Shown piece by piece: positions 35,854-48,266 of a stretch of DNA of 64,000 bases; within the stretch, counting starts at the first letter, position 1; each line of letters begins with the position of its first letter. A program made the position numbers and the translations under genes. The DNA is from Rotaria sordida (lineage: Eukaryota > Rotifera > Eurotatoria > Philodinida > Philodinidae): the NCBI GenBank assembly GCA_905250125.1, contig CAJNOL010001106.1, forward strand, positions 16,756 through 80,755, written 5' to 3'. The notes beneath the pieces are model-generated. The model had not been told where the DNA came from, did not search any database, and saw nothing but the letters and a program-made list of their open reading frames with translations.

Positions 35854-38800
35854 ATGCCAGCAATGCTCACTTATCGCAACGAAATCGATGGACTACGAGC
35901 ACTTGCCGTATTGTCGGTTATTTTTTATCACGCCGGTTTTGTTCGGCTGGTTCCTGGAGGTTACGTTGGTGTTGATATATTTTTTGTCATCAGCGGGTAT
36001 CTAATTGCATCACTTATCGACATGGAGCTCAGAGAAGGAACATTTTCGCTTATTCATTTCTATGAAAGACGGTGTCGTCGAATTATTCCAGCACTGTATG
36101 TTATTTCGTTCATTAGCTGCTATTTTTCTTACCGTTGGATGCTCCCCGGTCAGCTAAAAGAGTTTGGATATTCTCTGATTTCTGTTGTCACTTTTTCTTC
36201 GAATATATTCTTTTGGTGGAGAGACGACAGATATTTTTCACGACTAAGCGAGTTAAATCCTATGGTTCACACGTGGAGTTTGGCTGTGGAAGAACAGTTC
36301 TACCTTATTTTCCCATTGCTGTGCTACCTGCTCGCCAGAAAGTGGCGTTGCCTGGTCATTCTCCTTTCGTTATTCATGCTGCTCAGCTTTTTTCTTGCGC
36401 AATGGGGAGGCAACATCCAATCTATCTCAAGTATTACATTTTACATGTTTCGACAACATTCTTTGGCATCATTTTACATGCCCATAGGACGCGTATGGGA
36501 GTTACTAATTGGTACTTTCGCCGCATTTTACCTTAGGACTGAAGATTCAGTCACGTATGTATTATATTTTTGAAATCTTTTCTCTTCGAGTTCACTAATT
36601 GCACTGACAGAGTAACCTTTCTGAAGGTGTATTTATTATTTACCAGATCTTCGAAAAGTCACCTACCACAAAGAAATCATTGAAACCACATGGATTGCGT
36701 TGGTAACTCATGAACGATAGCTCGGCATCGAAATAACAGATGATTATGAGACAAAATAATACAACCTATATGAAGATCAATTAAGTCCTGTGAAACATAA
36801 AAATCTGAGTTTATAGATACGAGAATAATGGTACTGTTGTGTGAGTTTTGAACCAAGCTGAGAAGACAGTAGTGGCTATCTTCTTGTGTGCTTTAGTGGC
36901 GAAAGAGATCGGTGCAACTTCGTTTACAAATTTTTATGAAGTCATGAAACCTTTTGAAGTTCCTTGTTTCAACATGAAATTCAATAATCATTGAAAATTA
37001 TGCTTCATAAAGGCACTTGAGTAGTAGCACTAAAGTCTTTAGTAGAATCTGTAGCAATTCAGATGTATATGTGACTTACCGAAAGACTTATGCATAGCTA
37101 GAAAATCTAGAAATACGATCAATGGCTCATATCGATCTACCGACTGGTTCAGTCTATTCTGAAAAAAACCTACCAGTTGCATGTTTGAATTAATTCACTA
37201 GTAGAATTTTCATCATTAGAGTTCTAAAATAAACCCATCAATTCATGTTTACCAACTTGATCCAAAGTCATGTGACTATCAATATCATTGGTATCGTAAA
37301 AATTTTTCAACAAGCTTTTCATACTGTTCTTACATACGTTCATAAAAATTAAATGTATATTATAATAAGCGGTAGAACTCTCTATCAAGTCATAAAGATA
37401 GTTCGTAAAATATAAGCCAGCATGGCATTCAGTGTGTCAGCTTCTGAAATTCCTACTGAGTAAGGAAATGTAACACATTGCAAAGACATCATCACTTTCA
37501 TGAGAATGTTTAAAAAAACCGGAATTTCATACATGTCTCTCGTCTAGTGAGGTTTATGCTATTTTAAGATTTTTACGAGTGTTCACCTGTTCTATGAGGT
37601 ATCAAGAGAATCTGTTTAATGCAGGAAAAGTACAACTATTTTCAAGTTGTATGAATTGCACATTATTAAATGTGTCGCGTATACTTTTCAGCTCTAGAAA
37701 ATTGCCCAGATTATGGAAACAACTTTTTTCTTTACTCGGACTCTTGATGATTACAGTATCCGTCCTATTTCTTGACAATCGTTTCATACCTACATTTCCT
37801 AACTGCTATACATTGGTGCCTACATTAGGAGCAGCTTTGATTATTATCTTCGGAGAACATGACACATTAGTCGGACGTTTGTTATCTGTAAGACCATTAT
37901 GTTGGGTGGGTCTAATCTCTTATAGCGCCTACCTTTGGCATCAACCTTTATTGGTATATCTTCGTCTACAATCAATTGAAATTCAAAATGTCTCGCATAT
38001 TAATTTCATTGTTGTTACCGTTTTGCTGCTTGCTACACTCAGCTATTTCTTTGTCGAACAACCATTCCGCAATCGGGCTCTCTTTTCCCAGAAGCAGATA
38101 TTCTCTATTTCAGGAATAGGTACACTTTTAATGCTTGTTGTGGCATTGTTCCTCATTCGCACCACCAATAATCGATATGTAATAATGAGCAAAGAAGTAG
38201 ATACATATTTGCATGATATCGAACCCATCGAACTCTCAAACTATGTTACTCGTAGGTTTGACAATCACATGAGAAAGTACCCAGCGTTTTCAAATCAATC
38301 AGCAATGACGAATAGAAGAATTATACTCATTGGTGATAGCTTTGCACAAGACTTTTTAAACATGGTCGTGGATACACGCAGCCTAATTGACTACGAAATA
38401 CGTTGCCATTATGTTAGAGTCTATTGCCAAATTTATATGGGTCCAGAGGATAGACTACAATGGATTTCTCCGGCACATAGGCAACTTTGCATCGATGTTA
38501 ACGATATTAGATTTGCATTGCCACTTATCCGCCAGGCGAATATCATCATACTAACAGGTTGCTGGTTTGAATGGAGTGCGACACGATTGCCGAAAACAAT
38601 AGAATTACTAAATCTAACACAGAGCCAAAAATTGTTTGTTTTAGGAGTGAAGAACTTCGGTAAAGTGAACCTTACATTATATATGAACAAATCGTATGAA
38701 TATCGCATACAACAATTGCAACACCCAGAAGAAGATTTTGTGAAAGTGAATACAATAATGAAGCGAACTTTGAAGAGATCAATATTTGTCGATGTATTGA

Positions 38801-38949
38801 GTATGACTTGTAACCGATACAACGGTACATGCCCTGTTTTCACTCCAGAAGGGAAACTGATTTCATATGATGGTTGGCACACAACGAAATATGGTGCTCG
38901 ATATATAGGTGACATTATTTTTAAAAAATTTCCACTAAACCAATTGTAA
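35854..38949 (+). CDS. Acyltransferase-3 (OafA/YrhL type) with C-terminal SGNH domain
   Basis: Two exons, 35854-36554 and 37692-38949, join in phase 2 to give about 652 aa, normal for bacterial OafA-type enzymes. Exon 1 opens with YRNEIDGLRALAVLSVIFYH, the classic N-terminus with the catalytic-type FYHAGF histidine, then VGVDIFFVISGYLI, FYERRCRRIIPALY and HTWSLAVEEQFYLIFPLL. Exon 2 carries the last helices (RPLCWVGLISYSAYLWHQP, FVEQPFRN). A periplasmic-type SGNH hydrolase domain follows, with GDSFAQD (S450) and DGWHTTKYGA (D627, H630). Such proteins O-acylate surface glycans. The family is overwhelmingly bacterial, suggesting horizontal transfer followed by gain of a 1.14 kb GT-AG intron, much longer than other introns here. 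Starts at 35854 or 35863 are both plausible; upstream in-frame residues are hydrophobic. Confidence 0.9.
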
Positions 38950-38999
38950 AATGTAATCAATATAATAAATGGTGCTCATGATCCTATAAAAGACGGAGT

Positions 39000-39285
39000 A
39001 TGAGTGTGTGTGGGTGTCTGTGAATGTGGGTGTGTGTGAGTATGAGAGCATGGTAAATTCCGCTTTCCAGGAAATTCAAATTTGACTGCGCCTCAAGTGA
39101 AGGATGATTTCAAGAAGGGTATGGTATGGGTTGGCTTAGCTTGGCTTGGCTTGGGATTGATTGAGTGTGGGTGTGGGTGGGTGTTGGGTATGGGTGGGAT
39201 GTGGGTGTGGATGTGCGTGTGGATGTGGGTGTTGTTTTCTTTTAAGTCACACCCCACACCCCACACCCACACCCTCACCATCGAT
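39000..39285. repeat. Telomere-like TGTGGG array ending in a C-rich arm
   Basis: GAGTGTGTGTGGGTGTCTG.. from 39001, a unique-looking middle (39050-39150) with GGCTTAGCTTGGCTTGGCTT, then GAGTGTGGGTGTGGGTGGGT to 39235. After a short AT spacer comes CACACCCCACACCCCACACC to 39280. A degenerate TGTGGG array in G-rich then C-rich order. Confidence 0.8.
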
Positions 39286-39999
39286 TGATGAATGATGAAT
39301 TTATGTTACGTGTACTTGATTCAGTGTCATTTCAGAAATTTATTAAAGAACGTAATCCACCATGTCGATTATGTGATATATTTGATGATGTTTATGCATC
39401 AATTTAAGATCAACTAAGACGTGAAAATCATCCAATAACAATAAATTATTCAATTTGATAAAAAGTAAATAAAGTTGCTTTACAACTACAATAAATCTAT
39501 AGTTTTCGAACGAACAAATAGAGGATTTTATCAGTTTCGTTCGAGGAGAACATGGAAGATAGTTATTCGAATTATATCTTGAATTATAGGCCTGAACTTT
39601 CATTATCAATAGCACATAGCAAGACTAGAATTTCATCGAAAAAGTAAAACATTTTCATGAATTTTTTCCATATCTTGCTGAAACGAGAGAATTTGAAATG
39701 ATTTCGCCTTATATAGTATCGAAGAAAACGACATTCTGATACTCCCTCTTTCGATTGCTGAAAATCCAAAGGATCGTAATTTTGCAAATAAATAGACGAA
39801 AATCGGCAATTTGGCCGATTAAATAACGATATGATGTCACAGTTAATCGACCCGATATATCGTCGATTTTGATTACATAGGGTAGCATACAAGATAAAGG
39901 AGAAAATGAAAACATGCACGTGATCGAAGAAACAGATAAGAAAAATATATCTATATCTCTCTATATGTCTATCTATATATACAGAAACAAATAATACTA
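39286..39999. other. No intact gene; possible short coding scrap
   Basis: Directly after the telomere-like array, 39295-39400 (+) has a coding-like stretch (VLDSVSFQKFIKERNPPCRL) ended by a stop, then a further open piece (DQLRRENHPITINY). No family is recognised. The rest shows only spurious frames. Confidence 0.3.
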
Positions 40000-40053
40000 T
40001 CCGCACATTCATCTAGGTATTATTCAAATTCATTCGTCTATTAGCTTCATAAC

Positions 40054-40933
40054 ATGGCAACAAGTGCTGAAACACTTCACGAGAATGTAATACAATAATA
40101 ACACCATAAAACGATATTTTTTGTTGTTGTTGTTGTTTAGATTAATCGACTTATGGAGCTCAATGCAAAAAATACTGAAGTAATTGAAATTTAAAAAAAA
40201 TGATACAGATACTTAAAGAAGAGGTCGACAAATTGTATCTTCTACAGGAGAAATGTAATGATGAAATAAAATCGTTATACGAACAATTGAGTAAGAACAT
40301 TCATCAAAAGACATCCATGTTTGTTAGCGTCAACAGATGACACTATGTCGACGTCTTCCTTTTCGTTCTATAGTTAATTGGATTTTTCTCTTTCGTTCGT
40401 TCAATAGTAAGATTTCTCTGTTTCGTTCTGTCTATCTCTCTCTTTAGAATTTTTTCTGATTTTGATATCGTTCAGTTGCTATTTTGTTTTGATGCAGAGC
40501 AGTAGCATTTATTACTACCTCTCCTGTGTGTGTGTTATTTTGTCTTCATGAAATAAATTATCCAGTTGAACTGATCTCACATCCCCTCCTTAGCTGATCA
40601 AGTTACCTTTGGCCATCAAGGTAAGACCCCTTTATATTCTATTATAACATCGTCACTAACGTTGACCTAGCAATGTTTTAATATATTATCTTTTTAGATG
40701 CTGTAAATGATAATAAAAAAATAAATGCTCAACTACATATTTTGATTACATATCATACGGTTCAACAACGTTTTCAAATCAATAGGAAACATCAAATTCA
40801 CAAACCAATACATATACTTGTATCAAATAAAGACCTTTATACTTTTGTTGAACTATGTAGTCAAATTTTGTTGTGGCTAAAAGAAATAATAGTAATAAAA
40901 GATACAAGTCAATCAAAAGAACTATCTTTTTGA
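40054..40933 (+). pseudogene. Coiled-coil gene interrupted by a solo LTR in an intron
   Basis: Exon-like pieces are 40054-40086 (MATSAETLHEN), 40141-40290 (INRLMELNAKNTEVIE.., then after a small frame break QILKEEVDKLYLLQEKCNDE) and 40698-40933 (NAVNDNKKINAQLHILITYH onward to a stop). Heptad patterns suggest a coiled coil through the first two-thirds. Exon 2 contains a TAA and indel around 40190-40205, so it is probably dead, unless an unrecognised splice removes it. The second intron (40291-40697) contains an LTR-like sequence. The C-terminal part (HIPVSN-like, VELCSQILLWLKEI) is not recognised. Confidence 0.5.
40322..40665 (+). mobile_element. Probable solo LTR
   Basis: Begins TGTTAGCGTCAACAGATGAC, closely matching TGTTAGCGTCAATAGATGGC at 62296, where a gag-like region follows downstream. 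Contains an AATAAA-like signal (near 40551), as LTRs do. It lies inside an intron of a coiled-coil gene, with no internal coding region, so a recombination-derived solo LTR is likely. The 3' end is approximate. Confidence 0.55.
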
Positions 40934-41170
40934 AAGAATCTCAAATTTGATTTAAACGAAAAATATATCGCCTGTAAAAGAGATATTATACGAATGAAAT
41001 TGAATGAGCTTTCATATAACAATCATATTTCTTTTTTTCTTAATGAAATTTCTTCAGTTTACGTTCAAATGAACAGAATGAAATGAGTTTATATATATAT
41101 ATTCAAAATTGACGGAAGAAAAAGAGCATCCAATGACTATGATGTAAATGGACGGTATATCAATGTTTAA

Positions 41171-41877
41171 GGGTACCCCCCCTCTTTAGTGACCAAAAAC
41201 TCGATTTCGAGCTGAACCTAAGATACGATAGCCTGAAGTGCCACATGCAACTAGAGACATTATTCGAGTCTAAATATTTTACTTTTACGTAGTTATTAGA
41301 TCGAGAAAAATTTTTTTTCATAGTAATCGTATGTAAATTTTTTTCTTTTACTTAGCGTTTTGTAAAACAGCGATTTTCTGAATCTTGACACATTACGACC
41401 CCTCTTAAAGTTTGTCCGATCGAGCTGAAAATTTTACCACTAATACTTTGAAGTATTCTCCAGAGGTAAAATAAAGTGTTTTCATTTTTGATGTTTCTAC
41501 TCGGAGTTACAGGGTCGCAAAAGTCAAGACCCGAAGCACAAACTCAAATCTTGGCGTATTTCTCTTATAAAAAAAAAAGAAAGTGAGATTTTTGGAAATC
41601 CTTAAATTTACCTCTGAGGAATAGTGTTAGACATCTATAAACAAAATTTCAGCCCAATTGGACAAGCTTTAAGGGGGGTCGTAATGTGTCAGGATGCGGA
41701 CCTCTGGAAAACCAGAGTTTTCCTGAAAAACCCCACAACACTTCTTTTAAATTTTTTTTCCTCGAACACATATCTCTTTATTTTTAGTGCTCTCTGTGTG
41801 CTAAAAATTTCAGCTTGATTGGTTGTACCGTCTTCGAGAACTAGCAAGTGTCAAAAAAGAGGGGGGGGGAGGTACCC
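41171..41877. mobile_element. 707-bp foldback element flanked by TTAA
   Basis: Termini are GGGTACCCCCCCTCTTTAGT and (complement) GGGTACCTCCCCCCCCTCTT, each bounded by TTAA (41167-41170 and 41878-41881), the piggyBac-type target. Internal arms pair as well: TTGACACATTACGACCCCTC near 41387 against the complement of GAGGGG-type sequence near 41674-41693, and CCAGAGGTAAAATAAA near 41460 against TTTACCTCTGAGG near 41608. So it is almost entirely a long imperfect hairpin. No transposase; a non-autonomous, MITE-like element. Confidence 0.85.
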
Positions 41878-41991
41878 TTAATTTTTGTTCATGAGTTGAC
41901 CTATTCTATTTCACAATGACGAAAGTAGTCGAAAGCAAACAATGATCATATATATATCGTTTGACAAAAGTGTCGCGTCATATAATAAAAT

Positions 41992-44846
41992 ATGAGTCGA
42001 TCTAATGTTCATCTTCTCGATCTACCTGATGAATTATTACTTATCATTTTGAAAAAATTAAACAATATTGATGTTCTTTATTCATTATCGGATGGTAATG
42101 ATGGACGACTTAACAATCTGGCATAATCAAAAACTTTCACAAGCATTCTCAACTTTGGAACCATTGATAATATTCCTTCAATTGATCGATTCTGTACCGA
42201 TATATTACTACGAATTCATCATAATGTGAAATATATCATTGTCGAACCGGTTTTGATGGAACGTATTCTTCTTGCCATCGACTATTCAAATCTAACTGAA
42301 CTTAAACTTGTCAACTTCGAACGAGAAATTGTTTTGAATTATCTTACAAGTAAGTGCTTTATATCCATCTGATCAGTTAAAGAATAAAAGAAGTGTTATA
42401 TAGAACAGACTATAATAAGTCTCATGGGTTTTTTTTTCTTTAGATGACTGATCATTTCGATTTATTTTCCAAGAACAAATTACAACTCTGATTCTTGTCA
42501 ATAATGATAAACACGACATGATAGATTCATTAAAAGATTATACTAGAAATGTATATGCACATATCTTGAATTTCTGCAAAAATCTAAAACATTTCAGTAT
42601 TATTGAACCATCGGGTATGCCATATCCAAGTTTATCACTCTGTCATTTACCATCAGCTACTTTTTTCTCTTCGATTCTTACTCATTTATGTATCAATGTC
42701 AATACTTTTGATGATTGTCTTTATGTACTTGATGGTCGACTTAAACAATTGACAACATTTATTGTTACTGTTTATTCCATAGACAAATCTTTATCAATTG
42801 TTCACAACATAGTAAGTTTTCACAAATAATGTCACCTATAAGATAAAGATAATCACTACTTTGACGCACTTTTCATTTATTTTCAAATATTATAATAAAA
42901 TATCGTGTGATTCGATTTTGTATGGACTTCGAAGAGATCCGAATACGTATTGATGCATATCAAATGCCCAAACCAAAGAGTCTTATCTTTCATAAACTTG
43001 ATCTGTCAATGATAGGTTGCAGAACTGTTCAGTCTATCTGTGACTTTCATGTTTTCTTCTCGGTCTGATCTACCTACCTGTCATTTTTTGGACCTGCCTG
43101 TTGTAGCCTGTATATTTTTTACATGCAAATATTGTACTGATTTTTATGTAAAAATCCAAGGCTGTCTTGATAAGAAAAACAAGAAACTTATTTCAATCAA
43201 AATGAGATACCAAGACGATAGATTGATTCATTGATTGATTTAGTTCGCCATGTAACTGTAGAGAATAACTACACAGAAATAGTAGTACTTATGAAAAAAT
43301 GTATATTTTACAGTAATTTCTACGAATTAGTGGAAGAGGAACTGTCAAGATTAGACGTTTTACAACAATGTAAATATGAAATAGATAATGAGAATTTTCA
43401 ACTATTAATATAAAATAATACTAATTAATGATGAAAAATATTGAATAAGAACTTAGTTAAACAGATAAATCAATAGTATCAATGAATCAGCGATGATCAA
43501 TGTGATCATCATATATTAGTCATCATAATTATGTTCAATCAAAATGATAAATGATTATTTCTGAGAATCTACTATTCAAGAAGTTTCACCATATAAATAA
43601 TTATATAATGTTTTATCAGATAAGTATTAGAGTGCAAAAGAGATTTCTTTATTTTGTCATTGATTCATTGATTAAATCTTTTGATATATAATGATCATAA
43701 ACATTGAATGGAATGAATTTTTTCCTAATGGGCTAATCTTTCTGATAATTGAATATATACGATTGAAATTTTGTCTATAAGTTTTCTATTGTTCCCTCAA
43801 TAATTCCTGTTCCTTATGCTCTAAAATTGCAAAATCGAATTGATCGATTTATCATTTATAATGCTTAATAGACAGAATATATAATTCGAAGAAAACAATA
43901 TAGAATATAAATACTATGTCAAATAATGATGCGTATCATTCAATCTTTCAGATTAATGAAGAAATTTTTTTTTTTTTTGTAGGATAATTTACCTAATCTA
44001 AAATGTTTCTCATTAAAATCTTTTTCTCGATTTGAACAATATGATAAAATAGTATTTCTTCTTCGTCGTATGTTATATCTGGAAAAATTAACTTTATATC
44101 TTCCTATAAAAGGTCGAAATAAACCTATCGATGGTACCTATATTCAAAATGATATTCTTGTGTATATGCCACAACTTCATTCATTCACTTTCTATATTTA
44201 TACTTATGTCGATACCAGTGGTTTATCCTATAAATTATCTAATGAACATATTCAACAAACATTAAAAAATATCGCTGAAGAAAATGTGGCTAGTATCGTC
44301 AATTATATTTGTATGAACAAAGTTGCATGTTCTATTTTTTCAATTCCTTTTGCATTTGATTATCTCGAAGATCTTGGCAATAAATTTCCAAATCTTGTAT
44401 TTAGTTATGTTACGTATTTACTTGTACAAGATAATGATGCATTCAAACATGAATTCTTTATTCGAATTGCTCGATCATTTCCATTATTGAAGCATTTACG
44501 TATTTTTAATATCGAATCACAGCTATTATTACATGATCTTCTTACATGTTCATCCGACAAAAATCAATTATATTCGATTGTCAAATATCCTCATCTTACT
44601 TCACTTGATGTGAAATATGCTCATGAAGATTATCTTGACCAGTTTTTAAATGAAACAAAGGCATATGTACCTTGCTTAACTCAATTGGGAGTCATGGATA
44701 TTCACCTGAATATTGTAACAAAGAACTTCACAAGAGAAGAAACACGTCATAATTGTGCCAAGATCAAACAATTATTTGTAGTCGGATCATTGGTACATTC
44801 AAATAATTTCTATGATTATTTTCCTTCATTTTCATTTTCATTATGA
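41992..44846 (+). pseudogene. F-box / leucine-rich-like gene with two nonsense codons
   Basis: Exons 41992-42349, 42444-42811 and 43983-44846 join in frame. The start MSRSNVHLLDLPDELLLIIL with KKLNNIDVLYSL is an F-box as found in large rotifer F-box families, which usually recruit substrates to SCF ubiquitin ligases through Skp1. The rest has irregular leucine-rich repeats (YSNLTELKLVNFE; MLYLEKLTLYLP; FPLLKHLRIF; YPHLTSLDVKYA). Two in-frame stops occur: TAA at codon 44 of exon 1 (a CAA-to-TAA change fits) and TGA at 42449-42451 early in exon 2. The second intron is 1.17 kb, far longer than the usual 60 bp, and holds other decayed coding-like sequence. The C-terminal 288 codons are open. Probably a recent pseudogene; sequencing errors at two sites are the alternative. 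Confidence 0.75.
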
Positions 44847-46247
44847 ATCTATTGTTGTTTTCATTTATTCAATAAACTGACTAGATGGTAAATGTCATTG
44901 TTAGGTTAATAACATGTCTTAAATATAAAGAAACATCAACTATTAATAGTTTTTCATTTTAGTTATGAAAAGTCATCGGCTTACTTTTTAATTCTATTGT
45001 ACTCATTGATGAGCTCACCATTGTGATATTGTTATAAACGATCATAAGAGATATACTGTATGCAGTTGTAAGGATAAGAACAAATATATTTCACTGATAT
45101 ATTTACATATTGAAATATATTGGTCAAAGTCTCAAAAATTAGGAGAATGTATTAATAGAGAAAAGCGTTTTTCTGTATCTCTGAAATACAGAATTACTAA
45201 GAAGTATAGTAAGTTTATGAACTTCTACTATGTGAATGATTATTCTATTTTGTTTCAAAACTCAGCAGATACTACATCTAATTAAATCAAAACTCATGAA
45301 CTGTGTCGTAAAGTTGTCTTTCTTCGTGCTTCTCGTCTGTTTGTATAATATTGTATCTAATAAATAGACAAAAGTTGACTTCCACCATCGTAATTCTGCT
45401 TATTTTTTTGCTATTTCGTGTTAGACTTCTACTATTCAATAGATTCTACGATAGGATACTTATTGTACATCATGACAGACTTATTGTATTTTGCTAACAG
45501 AAAAGCGGTATCTTTGTAGAATGAAGTACTATTGTTGACACTGGCAAGTTCAAGTTTTTAAAGAAGCAATGTATTCGACATGAAACTTATGTCTCTTGCA
45601 AGTAACACTTGCAGAAAATGGAATAAGCGTAATGCGTTATCTGCATTTTATCGTTACAGTCTTAAGAAACTTTAAGATTTTTATCAAAAAACGTCGCCTT
45701 TCAATAATGTCAATGTTGGGAAAAAAATTTTCATGCATCAAAACCATTATAAGAGTAATTCATGTCATTTTCGTGATCGATAGTTTGAAGCAGAATGTGA
45801 TTGGATCGATATTTTCATAAAAAATTTCTCTTCAAATCTCGAAAAAGCAAAAACTGCTGGTTTCGAATACGAAATTTTCGAAATGAGAATCTTGAAAGAT
45901 GTTCTCTGATTCTATGATCAGCTTAGACTAAAATAAAATATGTCTCTGGTAGCTTATAAAAAAAAGTTTCTCTGTTAGTTTGATGAAAAAGTGAGATATT
46001 GTGCATCTTGTCTTGTTTTTGACTTTATTGTCATAAATTTCGTAAAAAAAGTTTCAAGCACATTTCTAAACAGTCTGATTCCTAGAGTGATATAATATGG
46101 TGCATTCTTTGGATAATTGACTTTCCGGAAAGATTGGCTTTTCTTGGTTTCAATTCTTCGAAGTTTTATTTTGTCGAAATTCTTTTTGTTATTTTTGGTT
46201 CGAATTGATATCATCATACTGTTCCATTGACTTTTTCGGGCCTGTTC
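44847..46247. other. Intergenic, no gene seen
   Basis: AT-rich with only short unsupported frames. It contains nothing recognisable before the GC-rich MITE-like piece that begins at 46248. Confidence 0.45.
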
Positions 46248-46429
46248 TAGTGGCGGCACCAGAGGGAGTCAGGAGGAGCTCAGCCCTTCCCTCCCCCGCC
46301 GAAGCTTTGAGGCCCCACCCAACAAGGTCGCTCCAGCTAAACCCTATTGCGAGTTTCCCACCGTACGAAATTTAAGTAGCCGAGCCCCGCCACCATCCAC
46401 CACCGTCAAAATCCTGGTGACGCCGCCTA
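46248..46429. mobile_element. Old GC-rich MITE related to the one at 60352
   Basis: Begins TAGTGGCGGCACCAGAGGG and ends CCTGGTGACGCCGCCTA, a worn version of the termini TAGTGGCGGAGCCAGGG/CCTGGCTCCGCCACTA of the element at 60352-60498. Flanks GCCTGTTC and AGCTGTTC match at 6 of 8 bases, fitting a hAT-type 8-bp duplication. The interior shares GCTCAGCCC. GC-rich against an AT-rich background. Confidence 0.7.
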
Positions 46430-46974
46430 AGCTGTTCGTATTTTTATTGTTTCAACGTGATAATGATCGAAGAAGCAAAACTTTAAACTGATTTATACAG
46501 AATGATAAACATTCTATAAGAAAAATAACGAGAAGGAGTTTTTCTCATTATTCATTTGAAATTTAAGAATTGGAAAGAATAGCAATTAGTCAAATTGTCA
46601 TCAACTCTCTACGAATCACTTTGTGTAGCTTTTTTTTCTCCTCATGTGACTTCTTGTGACAGACATTAGATGACATATAATCATTGAAGATACTGTTGTC
46701 TTCTCACTTAGGTCTGACGTGAAGAGCCACCTTTTTTCTAACCCTTGTGTATTTCTTGATCAAATGCTTTCTACAAGAAGAAAGAGATTTATGTTGTTAT
46801 TTTAATATATTCAATGGAGTGAAACACTTACAGAACGGATGCCTATTTCTTTTCATCAATATTAAGATGATACAAATTCGAATGGATCTGAAAATATATT
46901 TGTTGATCATGACTATCATTAACTCAATTGAAAATAGTAATTAGTCCTGCAATGATACATGGACCAAACACGAA

Positions 46975-47232
46975 ATGTTTGAACTCGACAAAAGTGAACT
47001 CGACTCGAAGTCTGGACTCGAGTTTGAAACTCGAATTCAACTCGAACTAGAACATATAAACTCGAACTCGATCGAGCTCAAACTCAAAAGTTCGAATTCG
47101 AGTCGAGTTCAAACTCGACGGTTCGAGTTCGAGGCGACTTCGAGTTGAGAGGCTCGAGTTCAGTCGAGTTCGAGTTCGAGTCGGATTCGAGTTCAGAGGA
47201 AGCGAGTTTGGACCGAGTTCGGTCGAGTTCAA
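46975..47232. repeat. ACTCGA/TCGAGT strand-switching minisatellite
   Basis: The first half is dense in ACTCGA and AACTCGA (46983-47095) and the second half in TCGAGTT and its variants (47098-47230). The array therefore switches strand near 47097 and can fold on itself. Units are degenerate 6-8-mers. Short frames through it encode Ser/Arg/Thr/Leu-rich low-complexity peptides and are spurious. Confidence 0.85.
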
Positions 47233-48266
47233 CGATGATTAAGTAAAGAATCATTTTTCTATGAATGAAGTATCGCAACTGAGTATCCGACGACTTATTG
47301 CTACAGGATTCCTTGAGAAAATGATCATCAATAAACGTGAAACATTGAAATTTAAAGCATGTACAACTAGAAAAAATTTACCATGTTTGATATTTTCTCT
47401 ACATGTATGGTCTCAACGATAGAATTTGTTTTTATTACACAACGCATGCCATGGAATTATAGAATATATTCAAGAGTTTTTTGAAAATTTACTACCTCTA
47501 TGCTTATTATCTTCTTAGAATGTGCGAGTGAATATAGAGAACAACCAAACCAACGCTCATATCTGACTCTGTATGATGGATAGAATTACTTATCAATTAC
47601 AATCACAAACAAAAGTAAAACAATTAAAATAATTTTTATCAGTTATTAAGAGATATCTCTATTGTGTACTTTTTTGCAACAACAATATTCTAAGAAAGAC
47701 CAGGATGTAGATGTAGAATGAGTCAAGAGAGATGAAAGTCTTACGTTCGCACACAAATTTACATTTATAACATCTTCTCGATCGATATTGGTTTTATGAG
47801 TACAGGATGTAAATCATTTTTTTTTTTGATACCATAAGATAACACAACACATGTAAAAATCAGCTTGATAAGTATCAAGGCTACTGCGTAGCAATCATTA
47901 CACTGCCAAAATCCGCGAGGTTTTAGTTAAAAAGTAAAGAAAATTTTCAATATTATCCTATGATACGAATCATTCAACAAGATAAGTAAATTTTGAAATG
48001 TGAAGACTATACACGAATCAAACTTTGTCATTTTGTAAGTTTGTAATATCGAATGATTTACAATATAGAACGTAGAAAACAAATGAAAACAATTTTTAAT
48101 TAATTGAAATAGTTATTTTGAAAATAAATAAAAGCTTGATTAATATTGTAATGAATGCAAGACATGATGGTTACGTTTCATTATTTTAGAAACAGACAAC
48201 ATCAGTACAATAGACACAGAGGATTTTATTTTGTCATATCTTTGTCGATTGAAAATGGTGTGCTAT
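47233..48266. other. No intact gene; weak coding traces
   Basis: At 47258-47380 (+) a frame reads MNEVSQLSIRRLIATGFLEK and on to a stop. It resembles a winged-helix segment but is too short to assign. The remainder is AT-rich without supported genes. Confidence 0.3.

Noticed and set aside
38433-38960. Minus-strand frame of 175 aa
   Set aside because: A shadow of the SGNH-domain exon on the opposite strand.
39584-40012. Minus-strand frame of 142 aa
   Set aside because: Composition follows AT-rich simple sequence (TATATCTATCTC), no domain; overlaps the leader of the coiled-coil gene.
47258-47380. Possible winged-helix (RecQ RQC-like) trace
   Set aside because: Only about 30 residues before a stop, and similarity is generic.
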